Positions 18,301-26,337 of a stretch of 64,000 nucleotides of DNA are shown here, piece after piece; the stretch's first letter is position 1; the number at the start of each line of letters is the position of its first letter. The DNA is taken from the NCBI GenBank assembly GCA_036960375.1, contig JBALVY010000001.1:1002272-1066271 (forward strand), read 5' to 3'. The translations under genes were made by a program, and so were the position numbers. The DNA is from CAWVSB01 sp036960375 (lineage in GTDB: Bacteria > Pseudomonadota > Gammaproteobacteria > Pseudomonadales > CAWVSB01). Below the pieces are notes generated by a model that did no database searches, was not told the DNA's origin, and was given only the letters and a program-made list of their open reading frames with translations.

Positions 18301-18498
18301 GTGACCCCGTTAGTGGACCGTTTCCAGCGTTTAATGCCGCTATTTTCGATTACAGCATGGCTATTATTTGGACTATTGTATAGTGCAGGAGTGATTGGCG
18401 TCACGCAGTGGGTGATGTTGGTCGCTATTGGGTTACTAATCCAGCTGGCCTATGGCTTGCGTCTTCTGGCGTTCGTGAGTTGGCGTAATCGAGCTTAG
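18301..18498 (+). CDS. Small membrane protein
   Basis: A 65-residue hypothetical protein with two predicted membrane helices (LFSITAWLLFGLLYSAGVIG and WVMLVAIGLLIQLAYGLRLL). The GTG at 18301 is chosen with GTGGA just before it; a TTG at 18286 is the alternative. The position after the palindromic element and before another membrane protein gene supports a real gene, but the coding evidence is modest. Confidence 0.45.
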   Translation: MTPLVDRFQRLMPLFSITAWLLFGLLYSAGVIGVTQWVMLVAIGLLIQLAYGLRLLAFVSWRNRA

Positions 18499-18613
18499 AA
18501 TTACTGTGCCAAGCGAGAAATCATTGACCAGGCTGAAAGGAATATACCTGTTCCAGTGAAGGGTATTTTGTAGTTGGATAGGCTTTATTTATCAACCAAG
18601 AGTTATAAATATT

Positions 18614-19276
18614 ATGGATTATCTGTTTTTGAAATACGCGCATATTATTGCGTTTGTGTATTGGTTGGGCGGTGATTTAGGTACATTTCTTGCCAGCAAT
18701 TACGTTGTGAATCGTGATATTGGCACCGAGTCCCGTGGCGTCGCCCTGAAGATCATGCTGGCCTGTGATCAAGGTCCCAAGCTTGCCATGCCCTTGATCA
18801 TTACGCTCGGTTTGCAGATGGCCTATATGACGGGCTTATTGGCAGTGCCCGCAGGCGTGATGATCGCTGCGTGGTTAGTCAGTATTTACTGGTTCTCCGT
18901 AGTCATGATTCTTCACCTAAATGAAGGCAAGGCATTTACCGCCATCATTTCCAAAATTGATTTTTACTTTCGTATTGCCGTGGTAGTCATTTTATTGCTG
19001 TGGGCAATAGCCGGCTTGATGGATAACAGTCTGATTAGAGCTGATTGGGTAGCCTATAAAATGATTGTTTTTGCTGGCCTGGTGACCTGTGGGATTTTCA
19101 TTCGCATTAATCTAAAACCGTTTATTCCGGCCTTTGTATCCTTGATGAAGGACGGGGCCAGTGATGAATTGAACGATACACTTATGGCTTCATTAATGCG
19201 TTGCAGACCCTATGTGTGGTGTATCTGGGGCGGCCTGTTTCTCAATGCCGCCATTGGAGTTCATTTACTTGGCTAA
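18614..19276 (+). CDS. Integral membrane protein, function unknown
   Basis: A 220-residue protein with about six to seven helices (YAHIIAFVYWLGGDLGTFLA, PLIITLGLQMAYMTGLL, AAWLVSIYWFSVVMI, IAVVVILLLWAIAGLM). H/W/G residues in the first helix (HIIAFVYWLGGDLG) recall CopD/DUF2269-like membrane proteins, but I cannot assign it. It lies 20 nt before an FAD-linked oxidase gene and is probably co-transcribed, so a membrane role linked to that oxidase is plausible. Confidence 0.7.
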   Translation: MDYLFLKYAHIIAFVYWLGGDLGTFLASNYVVNRDIGTESRGVALKIMLACDQGPKLAMPLIITLGLQMAYMTGLLAVPAGVMIAAWLVSIYWFSVVMILHLNEGKAFTAIISKIDFYFRIAVVVILLLWAIAGLMDNSLIRADWVAYKMIVFAGLVTCGIFIRINLKPFIPAFVSLMKDGASDELNDTLMASLMRCRPYVWCIWGGLFLNAAIGVHLLG

Positions 19277-19296
19277 GTTTATAGCTAGAGGTTTTC

Positions 19297-20868
19297 ATGC
19301 CTGAGCAGGAGTTGCTAGATAAGCTGGTGGCTCTGCTGGGCGCCGATAATGTATTGGTAGATGAGGCCAGTTGCCGCCTGTACGCGCAGGATGTGTTTAC
19401 CCGCTCATTACCTGCCGGTCTGGTGATTCGCCCTTACGATACTGCCAGTCTGGCTGCTGCAGTGGCGACAATTACTACAGCCGGTGTGGCGGTAATCGCC
19501 CGTGGAGGCGGTATGTCTTATACCGGAGGCTATGTGCCGCAGGAGGAAGGCAGCGTCATTATCGATACCAGTGCTATGAGTCAAGTGCTGGAAGTGAATG
19601 CGGAAGATATGTATGTCACGGTGCAGGCGGGTTGTAGCTGGAAGGCATTACACGACGTCTTAAAGCCCCAAGGTTTACGCACGCCCTTTTGGGGGCCTCT
19701 GTCGGGAATCCATGCAACTGTCGGCGGCAGTATTTCGCAGAGTTCTGTATTTTGGGGAGCGGGGGCGTTTGGGTCCTCCAGTGATTCGGTGATCAGTATG
19801 GACGTGGTGCTAGCCAATGGCTCGGTATTGTCTACCGGTTCTGCGGCACAGCGTAATGCCAGCCCATTTTTTCGTCATTTTGGCCCGGACCTGACCGGCC
19901 TGTTTACCTGTGATACTGGCGCGCTGGGTGTTAAAGCCTCAGTGACTTTGCGTTTGATGCAGGAATTCAAGAGTATTCGCCATGTATCCTGGGATTATGA
20001 AAACTATCGCGATCAAGTTGCGGCAATTAGCGAGGTCGCGCGCCGTGGCCTGGTAGCTCAGATGTTCGGAACCGATCCGGGTTTGGGTCAAATAAGAGCA
20101 AAACGGGACAGTCTGCTCAATGATATAAAATCCCTAGGGGGTGTGCTTAAGGCTCAACCGACGGTGATGGGCGCTATAAAACAAGGTGCAAAAATAGCAT
20201 TGGCTGGTCGTGGTGTGATAAAAAATGCCAGCTATCCGTTTCATGCCAATATCGAGGAGCGTAGCGATGCTGCAGCTGAGGCGGCCGAAGCTGAGTTGTA
20301 TGCCGTGCTGGCCAGTTTTGGTGGCAAAAAAATAGATAACAGCGTGCCAGCGATATTACGCGCCAATCCCTTTAACCCTTTGAATAATATGGTCGGGCCG
20401 GATGGCGAACGATGGGTGCCGGTACATGGCTTGTTGCCTCACTCGCGGGTAATTGAAGCGATAGAGGGTACCGAGAGAATCTTTAGCAAATACCAGGCTG
20501 ACATTGATCGCCATAATATCAGTACCGGCTTTTTGACAACCACGGCGTCAACTAACAGTTTTTTCCTTGAGCCCTTATGGCTTTGGCCTGATGAGCTAAA
20601 TGAGTTGCATGAAGCGACGGTTGAAAAAGAAGTTTTGTCGCGGCAAAAGGGATTTTCAGCGAATCTGGAGGCGCGACAAGCGGTGACATCCATGCGTGAA
20701 GAAATTGTGCAAATGTTCTCCGATATGGGCGCCTCTCATTTGCAAATTGGTAAAGAATATCACTACAAGCAGGGGCTTAAATCCGAAGCATATGGCACTA
20801 TAAAGGCCATCAAAGATGTATTGGATCCGCATAATCGAATTAACCCCGGTAGTTTGGGCTTTCAATGA
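19297..20868 (+). CDS. FAD-linked oxidase (VAO/GlcD type)
   Basis: A 523-residue flavoenzyme of the vanillyl-alcohol-oxidase fold. The PCMH-type FAD domain (about residues 30-215) shows VIRPYDTASLAAAVA, VIARGGGMSYTGGYVP (pyrophosphate binding) and HATVGGSISQSSVFWGAGAFG. The C-terminal cap ends with the family-typical IKDVLDPHNRINPGSLGF. Members oxidise alcohols, hydroxy acids or phenols such as 4-cresol, glycolate or D-lactate. No covalent-flavin His is evident. It follows a membrane protein by 20 nt and precedes the Rieske operon, so an alcohol or phenol oxidation step in the same pathway is likely. Confidence 0.9.
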   Translation: MPEQELLDKLVALLGADNVLVDEASCRLYAQDVFTRSLPAGLVIRPYDTASLAAAVATITTAGVAVIARGGGMSYTGGYVPQEEGSVIIDTSAMSQVLEVNAEDMYVTVQAGCSWKALHDVLKPQGLRTPFWGPLSGIHATVGGSISQSSVFWGAGAFGSSSDSVISMDVVLANGSVLSTGSAAQRNASPFFRHFGPDLTGLFTCDTGALGVKASVTLRLMQEFKSIRHVSWDYENYRDQVAAISEVARRGLVAQMFGTDPGLGQIRAKRDSLLNDIKSLGGVLKAQPTVMGAIKQGAKIALAGRGVIKNASYPFHANIEERSDAAAEAAEAELYAVLASFGGKKIDNSVPAILRANPFNPLNNMVGPDGERWVPVHGLLPHSRVIEAIEGTERIFSKYQADIDRHNISTGFLTTTASTNSFFLEPLWLWPDELNELHEATVEKEVLSRQKGFSANLEARQAVTSMREEIVQMFSDMGASHLQIGKEYHYKQGLKSEAYGTIKAIKDVLDPHNRINPGSLGFQ

Positions 20869-20880
20869 GTAAAGTTTAAA

Positions 20881-20894
20881 GATATAACATTAGG
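20881..20894. promoter_or_regulatory. Half-site of the TATAATG-type element before the Rieske operon
   Basis: GATATAACATTAGG carries the reverse-complement half motif (TAATGTTATATC) seen at 9-22 and 15461-15471. It lies about 100 bp upstream of the Rieske oxygenase start. It is a single degenerate copy, so it is weak evidence. Confidence 0.3.
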
Positions 20895-20993
20895 TTTTTT
20901 GATCTGATCGGTATAAACTATTGCCCAAGTATCGTTAGACTCATCCGACCGAATAATGATGTTCGTATAAGACCCGATCGAGGTAACTGATCA

Positions 20994-22136
20994 ATGTATA
21001 TAAATTTCTGGTATGCCATGGCTGAGAGCCAGGAAGTTGAGGCCGAAAAACCGCACCGTGTGCGTGTATTGAGCCAAAACTTTGTATTGTTTCGTGATAG
21101 CGAAGGCAAAATTAACTGCCTACACGACGTGTGTACTCACCGTGGTGGAGCGCTAAGTAAAGGCAAGGTACAAGGCGACAGCGTCGAGTGCCCCTATCAT
21201 GGCTGGCAGTTTAACGGTGAGGGTTCATGTACCCGTATTCCTTCTTTGGGGCCAAACCCGAAAATACCCGCCCGGACCAAAATAGATGCTTACCCAACCC
21301 ATGAAGAATACGGGCTAATTTGGGCATTTTTAGGTGATCTACCAGAAGAAGAGCGGCCACCGCTGTTACTGCCTAGAACCAATCCTCCTGGCTTTGATTA
21401 CAGTACGCCAGAATGGCGCTGGATCACTCAAAGCTGGCCTATCAAGGCCAACTATGAGCGCAGCGTCGAAAACGCACTAGACCCGGCGCACAATGAATTT
21501 GTACATGCTCGTCATGGCTTTGCGGGCGCCAACCCTGACTACGCCGTTCAGGATTACCCGCTGTCCCTGCACGAGTGGGGTAACTGGTTTATGCATGACT
21601 TTGTTTCGCCGCCAAGCACCGAAGAGTTTTTACGTAACGCCGAAGGTGGCCGTGTAGAGTCTGGCGGCTTAACTGCTGGCTCAGGGCATACCGGTCCCAA
21701 TAATGTCTGGACCCACATTCATATTACGCCCACCAACTGGATGCACCAGTATCTTTATGAGACACCGATAGAGCCAGGCCAGACGCGTGCCTTTAATATT
21801 AATCAGTGTAATTTCCTGGATGAAGACGACGCGTCTGATGATGATATTCGTGAAATGAATGCAATGATCGCAGAAGACGATGTAATTGTTCTGGAAGAAA
21901 TTTCGCCCATAACCACGCCGCCCAATATGACTCAGGAAGTCATGATGCCGGCCGATAAATCTATCGTAAAGTATCGGCAGTTTCTCAGAACATGGGATAA
22001 AAATGGCTGGCGCATAGATACTGATGCACAAAAGGCTGCTGAAGGGAAAAAAGTGTATGCTATTCCATCACCACGCCGTCGGCTGGAAAAGGGCTGGGTT
22101 TTTGATCCAGTACCTTTAATTGCCGGCGACCAATAG
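20994..22136 (+). CDS. Rieske non-haem iron oxygenase, alpha subunit type
   Basis: A 380-residue oxygenase that inserts O2-derived oxygen using electrons from a ferredoxin. The Rieske [2Fe-2S] cluster is bound by C47/H49 and C66/H69 (CTH and CPYH). The mononuclear iron site shows D163-x2-H166-x4-H171 (NALDPAHNEFVHARH). Length and single-chain form match the VanA/PobA-like or pheophorbide-oxygenase-like O-demethylase and hydroxylase group rather than alpha3beta3 ring dioxygenases. Genes for a ferredoxin, a PCP_red-like protein, UbiD, UbiX and a carrier follow on the same strand. It probably opens an aromatic or terpenoid acid pathway (inference). No reductase gene is next to it. Confidence 0.93.
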   Translation: MYINFWYAMAESQEVEAEKPHRVRVLSQNFVLFRDSEGKINCLHDVCTHRGGALSKGKVQGDSVECPYHGWQFNGEGSCTRIPSLGPNPKIPARTKIDAYPTHEEYGLIWAFLGDLPEEERPPLLLPRTNPPGFDYSTPEWRWITQSWPIKANYERSVENALDPAHNEFVHARHGFAGANPDYAVQDYPLSLHEWGNWFMHDFVSPPSTEEFLRNAEGGRVESGGLTAGSGHTGPNNVWTHIHITPTNWMHQYLYETPIEPGQTRAFNINQCNFLDEDDASDDDIREMNAMIAEDDVIVLEEISPITTPPNMTQEVMMPADKSIVKYRQFLRTWDKNGWRIDTDAQKAAEGKKVYAIPSPRRRLEKGWVFDPVPLIAGDQ

Positions 22137-22148
22137 GAGCTAACCCGG

Positions 22149-22183
22149 CGCCACCGAGCCTGAAAATGGCCGGTGGCGTTTTT
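22149..22183 (+). terminator. Terminator or attenuator between Rieske and ferredoxin genes
   Basis: CGCCACCG (22149-22156) pairs with CGGTGGCG (22171-22178), with an inner GCC/GGC pair and a TGAAAAT loop, followed by TTTTT. It has the shape of an intrinsic terminator, yet it sits inside an apparent operon, 12 nt after the oxygenase stop. Partial termination would give more oxygenase than ferredoxin. Confidence 0.7.
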
Positions 22184-22202
22184 GATATTTGGAAAAAAGA
22201 AT

Positions 22203-22520
22203 ATGGCAGTTTTACACATTACTGATCGCGATGGTTCGCAGGCAGAAGTTGAGTCTGATACGGGCTATTCAGTCATGGAAATTTTACAGCGTAATAGTTA
22301 CGATGTTGCGGCAATATGTGGAGGCTGCTGTTCGTGTGCTACATGTCATGTCTATGTCGATGAAGCGTATGTCGACAAGCTAGGCGCTCTGGAAGGAGAT
22401 GAGGCTGTGTTGGTTGAATCCTCAGAGTTTTTCCGTGAGGGGCAATCTCGCCTGAGTTGTCAGATTGAGTTTACCGATCAAATTGATGGTATAAAATTGC
22501 AATTGGCGCCAGAAGATTAA
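22203..22520 (+). CDS. [2Fe-2S] ferredoxin, adrenodoxin type
   Basis: A 105-residue electron carrier. Cluster ligands are C39, C45, C48 and C86 (C-x5-C-x2-C-x37-C), the spacing of adrenodoxin/putidaredoxin-type ferredoxins. An extra Cys pair (C42, C43) lies inside the loop. The ATG at 22203 follows a GGAAAAAAG stretch; the ATG-like start 10 codons earlier lies in the hairpin. It most likely feeds the Rieske oxygenase directly upstream. Many partners of this type are P450s, but none is seen here. Confidence 0.93.
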   Translation: MAVLHITDRDGSQAEVESDTGYSVMEILQRNSYDVAAICGGCCSCATCHVYVDEAYVDKLGALEGDEAVLVESSEFFREGQSRLSCQIEFTDQIDGIKLQLAPED

Positions 22521-22560
22521 TCCAAAAACGAATACTATCCGTATATCAAAGGAGAGAATA

Positions 22561-22773
22561 ATGGGCAAAACTGCAGAGCAAATTATCGAAATTGCTAAAA
22601 AAGTAGATGACAGTATCGAGTTCAGTATCGAGGCTGCTGAGGCGATGTCGGTGATTCCAGGTCCATTCGTTAAAATGGCCATAAAGAAAACCATTAAGCG
22701 CGCTCATGAAGAGGGTGTGACGGTAGTTGATATGGCCTTTTCCGACAAAATTCGGGACGAGAATTTCGGCTAA
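22561..22773 (+). CDS. PCP_red-domain-like small protein
   Basis: A 70-residue protein. Residues 23-65 (AAEAMSVIPGPFVKMAIKK, then AHEEGVTVVDMAF) resemble the PCP_red domain found at the C-terminus of the light-independent protochlorophyllide reductase B subunit and in small stand-alone proteins: an Ile-Pro-x-Phe-Val core followed by a basic helix and an A-x-E-x-G turn. It has no Cys. GGAGAG precedes the ATG. It sits between the ferredoxin and UbiD genes and is likely an accessory to the redox proteins. The family call is by eye. Confidence 0.65.
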   Translation: MGKTAEQIIEIAKKVDDSIEFSIEAAEAMSVIPGPFVKMAIKKTIKRAHEEGVTVVDMAFSDKIRDENFG

Positions 22774-22846
22774 TTCACCAGCTCAGACCCTAGCACTGAG
22801 CGGCGAGTCCTAATACAAAATAGCCTATATTTGGCGGAGTAAACTA

Positions 22847-24343
22847 ATGGCAAAAGACTTAATAACAGGGCCATTTGACTCTGTACGCGACTACGTCGCT
22901 GCGCTTGAGCATAACGGCCATCTGGTTCGTATTGCTAAAATGAATCAGGACAAATACGAATCTACGGCATTCGCCTATAAGTTGATGGATAAAATCGGCT
23001 TTAATGAAGCGCCTGCTTTTCTTATCGAAAACACGGTGATTGGTGGTCGCGAGTATACGACGCCTGTTTTGGGTAATCTTTACGGCCCACTCATTTCCGA
23101 GGCCATGGGCTTCGGTGTTGCCGATCTCAGTCATGATCACAACGAAATGTACCGACAGGCGATTGCGGCGGTTCAGGCCAAGGGTGGTTTTCGCGGGTGG
23201 CAGCCTATTCCTCCTAATGAAATAGACGCTACGGCAGCGCCCGTGAAAGAAGTGGTTAAATCTGGCGACGACGTGGATTTATACGACTTCCCCTGGATAC
23301 AAAATAATCCAGCTGATGCCGGTCAGTATATTTCTATGGGTTCAGTAATAACCGAAGATGAAAAGCTCGGTCGCAATGTCGGCACTTACCGCTGCCAGAT
23401 TAAATCCAAAAATAAAATTGGTGTTAATCCCGAGATGGGCCAGCATGGCTGGAATTATCTGATGGCGCTGAAAAAGCGCGGTGAAAAGGTCGCTAAGGTG
23501 TCCGTTGTTATAGGCGCCGATCCAATTACTTTTGCAATGAGCTCATCCAAATTCGCACCGATGCAGGGGCAGGATGAACTCGGTTACGCTGGCTGCCTGA
23601 GAGGCAAGCCGGTTGATGTCGTTAAGTCAGAAAATACAGGCATTATGGTGCCGGCTCATGCTGAGATTGTCATTGAGGGTGAAATCCCTCTAGATAACAT
23701 GGAGCCCGAGGGCCCCTATGGTGAGCTATATGGGTTTATGGGAGCGGCCAAAGAGGCCAATTTCTATATGAATGTAAAAACCATTACTCACAGGAAAAAC
23801 CCATGGGTATTGAATGCTTATTGTGGCATCACCCGCGGTTTCTATACTGCCCCATTAGAGGCTGGTGCTATCGCAAGAATGAAAATGGCCGTGCCTTCGA
23901 TAATGGATGTGCATATTCCTAATGATGCACTCGGTGTCACTATCGCCGCGGTAAAGAAAACCCGGCCTGGTGAGGCCATGGCCGCGGGGCAGGTAATGTC
24001 CGGTATGTTACCTATTGCTAAAGTTGTAATACTGGTTGATGAAGATGTCGATATTCGTAATCCGCGTCGGGTTATCGCGGCGCTAGGCGCCAGGTGGCAG
24101 CCAGATCCTGCAATGCAATTGATCCACCAAACGATGGCCATGCAGCTTGATCCGTCCAATGCAGGCAAGCAGGTGACGTCCAAGGTCATCATCGATGCGA
24201 CTCGTCAGTTGCCCGAGGAGGGCGGCCCGGCAGTATGGCCTGCCCTAAATCGTACTTTGTTAGAGGATTCTGTGCCGGAAGCGATGGACAGTGCCGATGA
24301 AAATTGGGCAGAATGGATGAGTGCATACGTGCGTCATCAGTAA
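22847..24343 (+). CDS. UbiD family prenylated-FMN-dependent (de)carboxylase
   Basis: A 498-residue UbiD-type enzyme for reversible decarboxylation of unsaturated or aromatic acids. The expected catalytic residues are present: Arg in GRNVGTYRCQI, and both Glu of the EGPYGE motif (EPEGPYGELYGFMG). AEIVIEGEIPLDNMEPEG is typical of the central domain. It needs prenylated FMN, which the UbiX encoded 13 nt downstream would make. Its operon with a Rieske oxygenase and ferredoxin points to catabolism rather than ubiquinone synthesis. Compare the unusual paralogue at 47662, which lacks these residues. Confidence 0.94.
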   Translation: MAKDLITGPFDSVRDYVAALEHNGHLVRIAKMNQDKYESTAFAYKLMDKIGFNEAPAFLIENTVIGGREYTTPVLGNLYGPLISEAMGFGVADLSHDHNEMYRQAIAAVQAKGGFRGWQPIPPNEIDATAAPVKEVVKSGDDVDLYDFPWIQNNPADAGQYISMGSVITEDEKLGRNVGTYRCQIKSKNKIGVNPEMGQHGWNYLMALKKRGEKVAKVSVVIGADPITFAMSSSKFAPMQGQDELGYAGCLRGKPVDVVKSENTGIMVPAHAEIVIEGEIPLDNMEPEGPYGELYGFMGAAKEANFYMNVKTITHRKNPWVLNAYCGITRGFYTAPLEAGAIARMKMAVPSIMDVHIPNDALGVTIAAVKKTRPGEAMAAGQVMSGMLPIAKVVILVDEDVDIRNPRRVIAALGARWQPDPAMQLIHQTMAMQLDPSNAGKQVTSKVIIDATRQLPEEGGPAVWPALNRTLLEDSVPEAMDSADENWAEWMSAYVRHQ

Positions 24344-24355
24344 TCGAGTCAGTTT

Positions 24356-24928
24356 ATGTCAGATCAGCGGCGAATTATCATTGGTATTACCGGTGCTTCG
24401 GGAATCGTTTACGGTATCCGAATGCTGGAGCTGTTGGGGCAAACCGACATTGAGACCCACCTGGTGATGAGTAAATCGGCTGAAATTACCATGAGTCTGG
24501 AGACGGACTATAAGCATGAGCAGGTTCGAGCAATGGCCGATGTATATCATCCGGTCAAAAATATCGCTGCCTCAATTTCCAGCGGCTCGTTTCCAACAAT
24601 GGGCATGATCATAGCGCCTTGTTCCGTGCGTACAATGTCTGAAATCGCCACAGGCGTTACCTCCAGCCTGACTACCCGGGCCGCAGATGTCATTCTTAAG
24701 GAGCGGCGCAAATTGGTATTGATGGTGAGAGAAACACCGCTGCATACTGGGCATTTACGCACCATGACTCAGCTATCAGAAATGGGCGCCATAATCGCTC
24801 CGCCGTTACCGGCATTTTATGCCAAGCCCCAAACTCTGGCTGATATTGTTAATCACAGTGTAGTACGCGTACTCGATTTATTTGGCATTGCCGCTGGCGA
24901 TATTGACCGTTGGGGTATGGATAACTAA
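24356..24928 (+). CDS. UbiX family flavin prenyltransferase
   Basis: A 190-residue flavoprotein that attaches a dimethylallyl group to FMN, making the cofactor for UbiD. It has the N-terminal IIIGITGASGIVYGIRMLELL (FMN phosphate binding), MIIAPCSVRTMSEIATGVTSSL, and LKERRKLVLMVRETPLHTGHLRTM (prenyl-phosphate and flavin contacts). Length is normal. It is directly behind ubiD and could also supply the second UbiD homologue at 47662. This catabolic pair is probably separate from the housekeeping ubiX. Confidence 0.94.
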   Translation: MSDQRRIIIGITGASGIVYGIRMLELLGQTDIETHLVMSKSAEITMSLETDYKHEQVRAMADVYHPVKNIAASISSGSFPTMGMIIAPCSVRTMSEIATGVTSSLTTRAADVILKERRKLVLMVRETPLHTGHLRTMTQLSEMGAIIAPPLPAFYAKPQTLADIVNHSVVRVLDLFGIAAGDIDRWGMDN

Positions 24929-24970
24929 GTTTCTCCTGGTATTCAAAAATAACAATAATTGGCGTTTATT

Positions 24971-26281
24971 ATGCAGAGTAAGCCCGAGTTAGCAGGCACG
25001 CGTTTTCTTCGTATCAACCTTCAGCTCGACGTGAAAGGCAGTAATGTGCTCGGCTATTTGTTGGCCTGTTGGGCTGGCATCATGGTGGCTTCCTTTGTAC
25101 CAACTCTGCAGCCCTATTTATTGACTGAGTTTCTCCATGTGCCGGAAGCAAAGCAGGGCGTGGTCAGCGGTAAACTCGCCTTTCTTGGTGAAGTGGTATT
25201 TATTTTGACGGCCGGATTTTGGGGCGCAATTTCCGATAAGTTTGGTCGTCGAATTGTTATCGCTTCCGCATTTCTGATTTTTTCTGTCGGTATCTGGTGT
25301 TATCCACGAGTCGACAGTCTGATGCAGCTATATATGGCACGCAGCCTGATAGGTTTTGGGTTTGCAGCGTATAGCTGTATGGCCATTACGCTGATTGCGG
25401 ATTATGCCCAGCCAGACAGCCGTGGAAAACTGACCGGGTATCACGGTATCGCCAACGGCTTCGGCGCACTTACTGCTGTATTCTTCTTGTTGCGTTTACC
25501 CGCCATGTTACAGGCCAGGGGTATGTCGCCCGTTGAGGCGGGTTATATTACTTATAATATTGTGGCCGTCATGATGCTGGTCATTGCATTGCTTACCTGG
25601 TTGGGCACAAAAGATAACAAGCAGGATAGCAGTGAAGAAAAAGCCAGTTTGGTCAGTATTTTTCGCGGGGGTTTGCTTGCGGCAAAACACCCGGTAATCA
25701 GGCTTTCTTATGCAGCGGCGTTTGTTGCCAGGGGTAACCTAACTATTGTTGGCACTTTCTTTACTTTGTGGCTGGCGAATTACGGCACCGACATCGGGCT
25801 GGACCGCGCCGAGGGAATTAAACGTGCGGGCATGGTTGTGGGTATAGCGCAAATGGTGACCTTATTTGGTGCGGTGGCCTTTGGAATAATGGCTGATAAG
25901 TTCGATCATATTAAAGTCTTAATGCTAACGTTGTTTATCGCAGCAATTGGCTACGGATCTACCTATTTCATCGTCAATCCCTTTGGTGGATGGATGATCG
26001 TCTGCGCTGTATTTATTGGTTTGGGTGAGGTCGGCTGCATTATTACCAGCGCCGTATTGATCGCCGACCATTCGCCGGTGAAAGTGAGAGGTGCAGTAAT
26101 TGGCTTTTTCAATATATGTGGAGGGCTGGGCATTCTTGTTGCCAGCGCAGTCGGCGGTTATCTTTTCGACTATTGGGATCCAACCGGTCCGTTTGTATTG
26201 TTTGCGCTGGCAGCCATTGTGGTGTTTTTTTGGGGTGGCATATTACTCCGCCGTCAGAAAAACTCTTCCCTGGCTGTTTAG
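24971..26281 (+). CDS. MFS transporter
   Basis: A 436-residue carrier with 12 hydrophobic segments. Loop 2-3 motif ISDKFGRRIVI is near residue 90 and a second, weaker copy (MADKFDHIKVL) is in the C-terminal half. The N-terminus has an unusual 30-residue charged leader before helix 1 (LGYLLACWAGIMVASFVPTL). The ATG at 24971 is preferred to a TTG at 24959; neither has a strong ribosome site. As the last gene after ubiX it is probably the uptake system for the acid handled by the Rieske/UbiD operon. Confidence 0.88.
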   Translation: MQSKPELAGTRFLRINLQLDVKGSNVLGYLLACWAGIMVASFVPTLQPYLLTEFLHVPEAKQGVVSGKLAFLGEVVFILTAGFWGAISDKFGRRIVIASAFLIFSVGIWCYPRVDSLMQLYMARSLIGFGFAAYSCMAITLIADYAQPDSRGKLTGYHGIANGFGALTAVFFLLRLPAMLQARGMSPVEAGYITYNIVAVMMLVIALLTWLGTKDNKQDSSEEKASLVSIFRGGLLAAKHPVIRLSYAAAFVARGNLTIVGTFFTLWLANYGTDIGLDRAEGIKRAGMVVGIAQMVTLFGAVAFGIMADKFDHIKVLMLTLFIAAIGYGSTYFIVNPFGGWMIVCAVFIGLGEVGCIITSAVLIADHSPVKVRGAVIGFFNICGGLGILVASAVGGYLFDYWDPTGPFVLFALAAIVVFFWGGILLRRQKNSSLAV

Positions 26282-26337
26282 CCATGCGCTAGCTCATGCT
26301 CAAGTCTTAGATATAGATCGAGTACCCTTGGTAAAAA

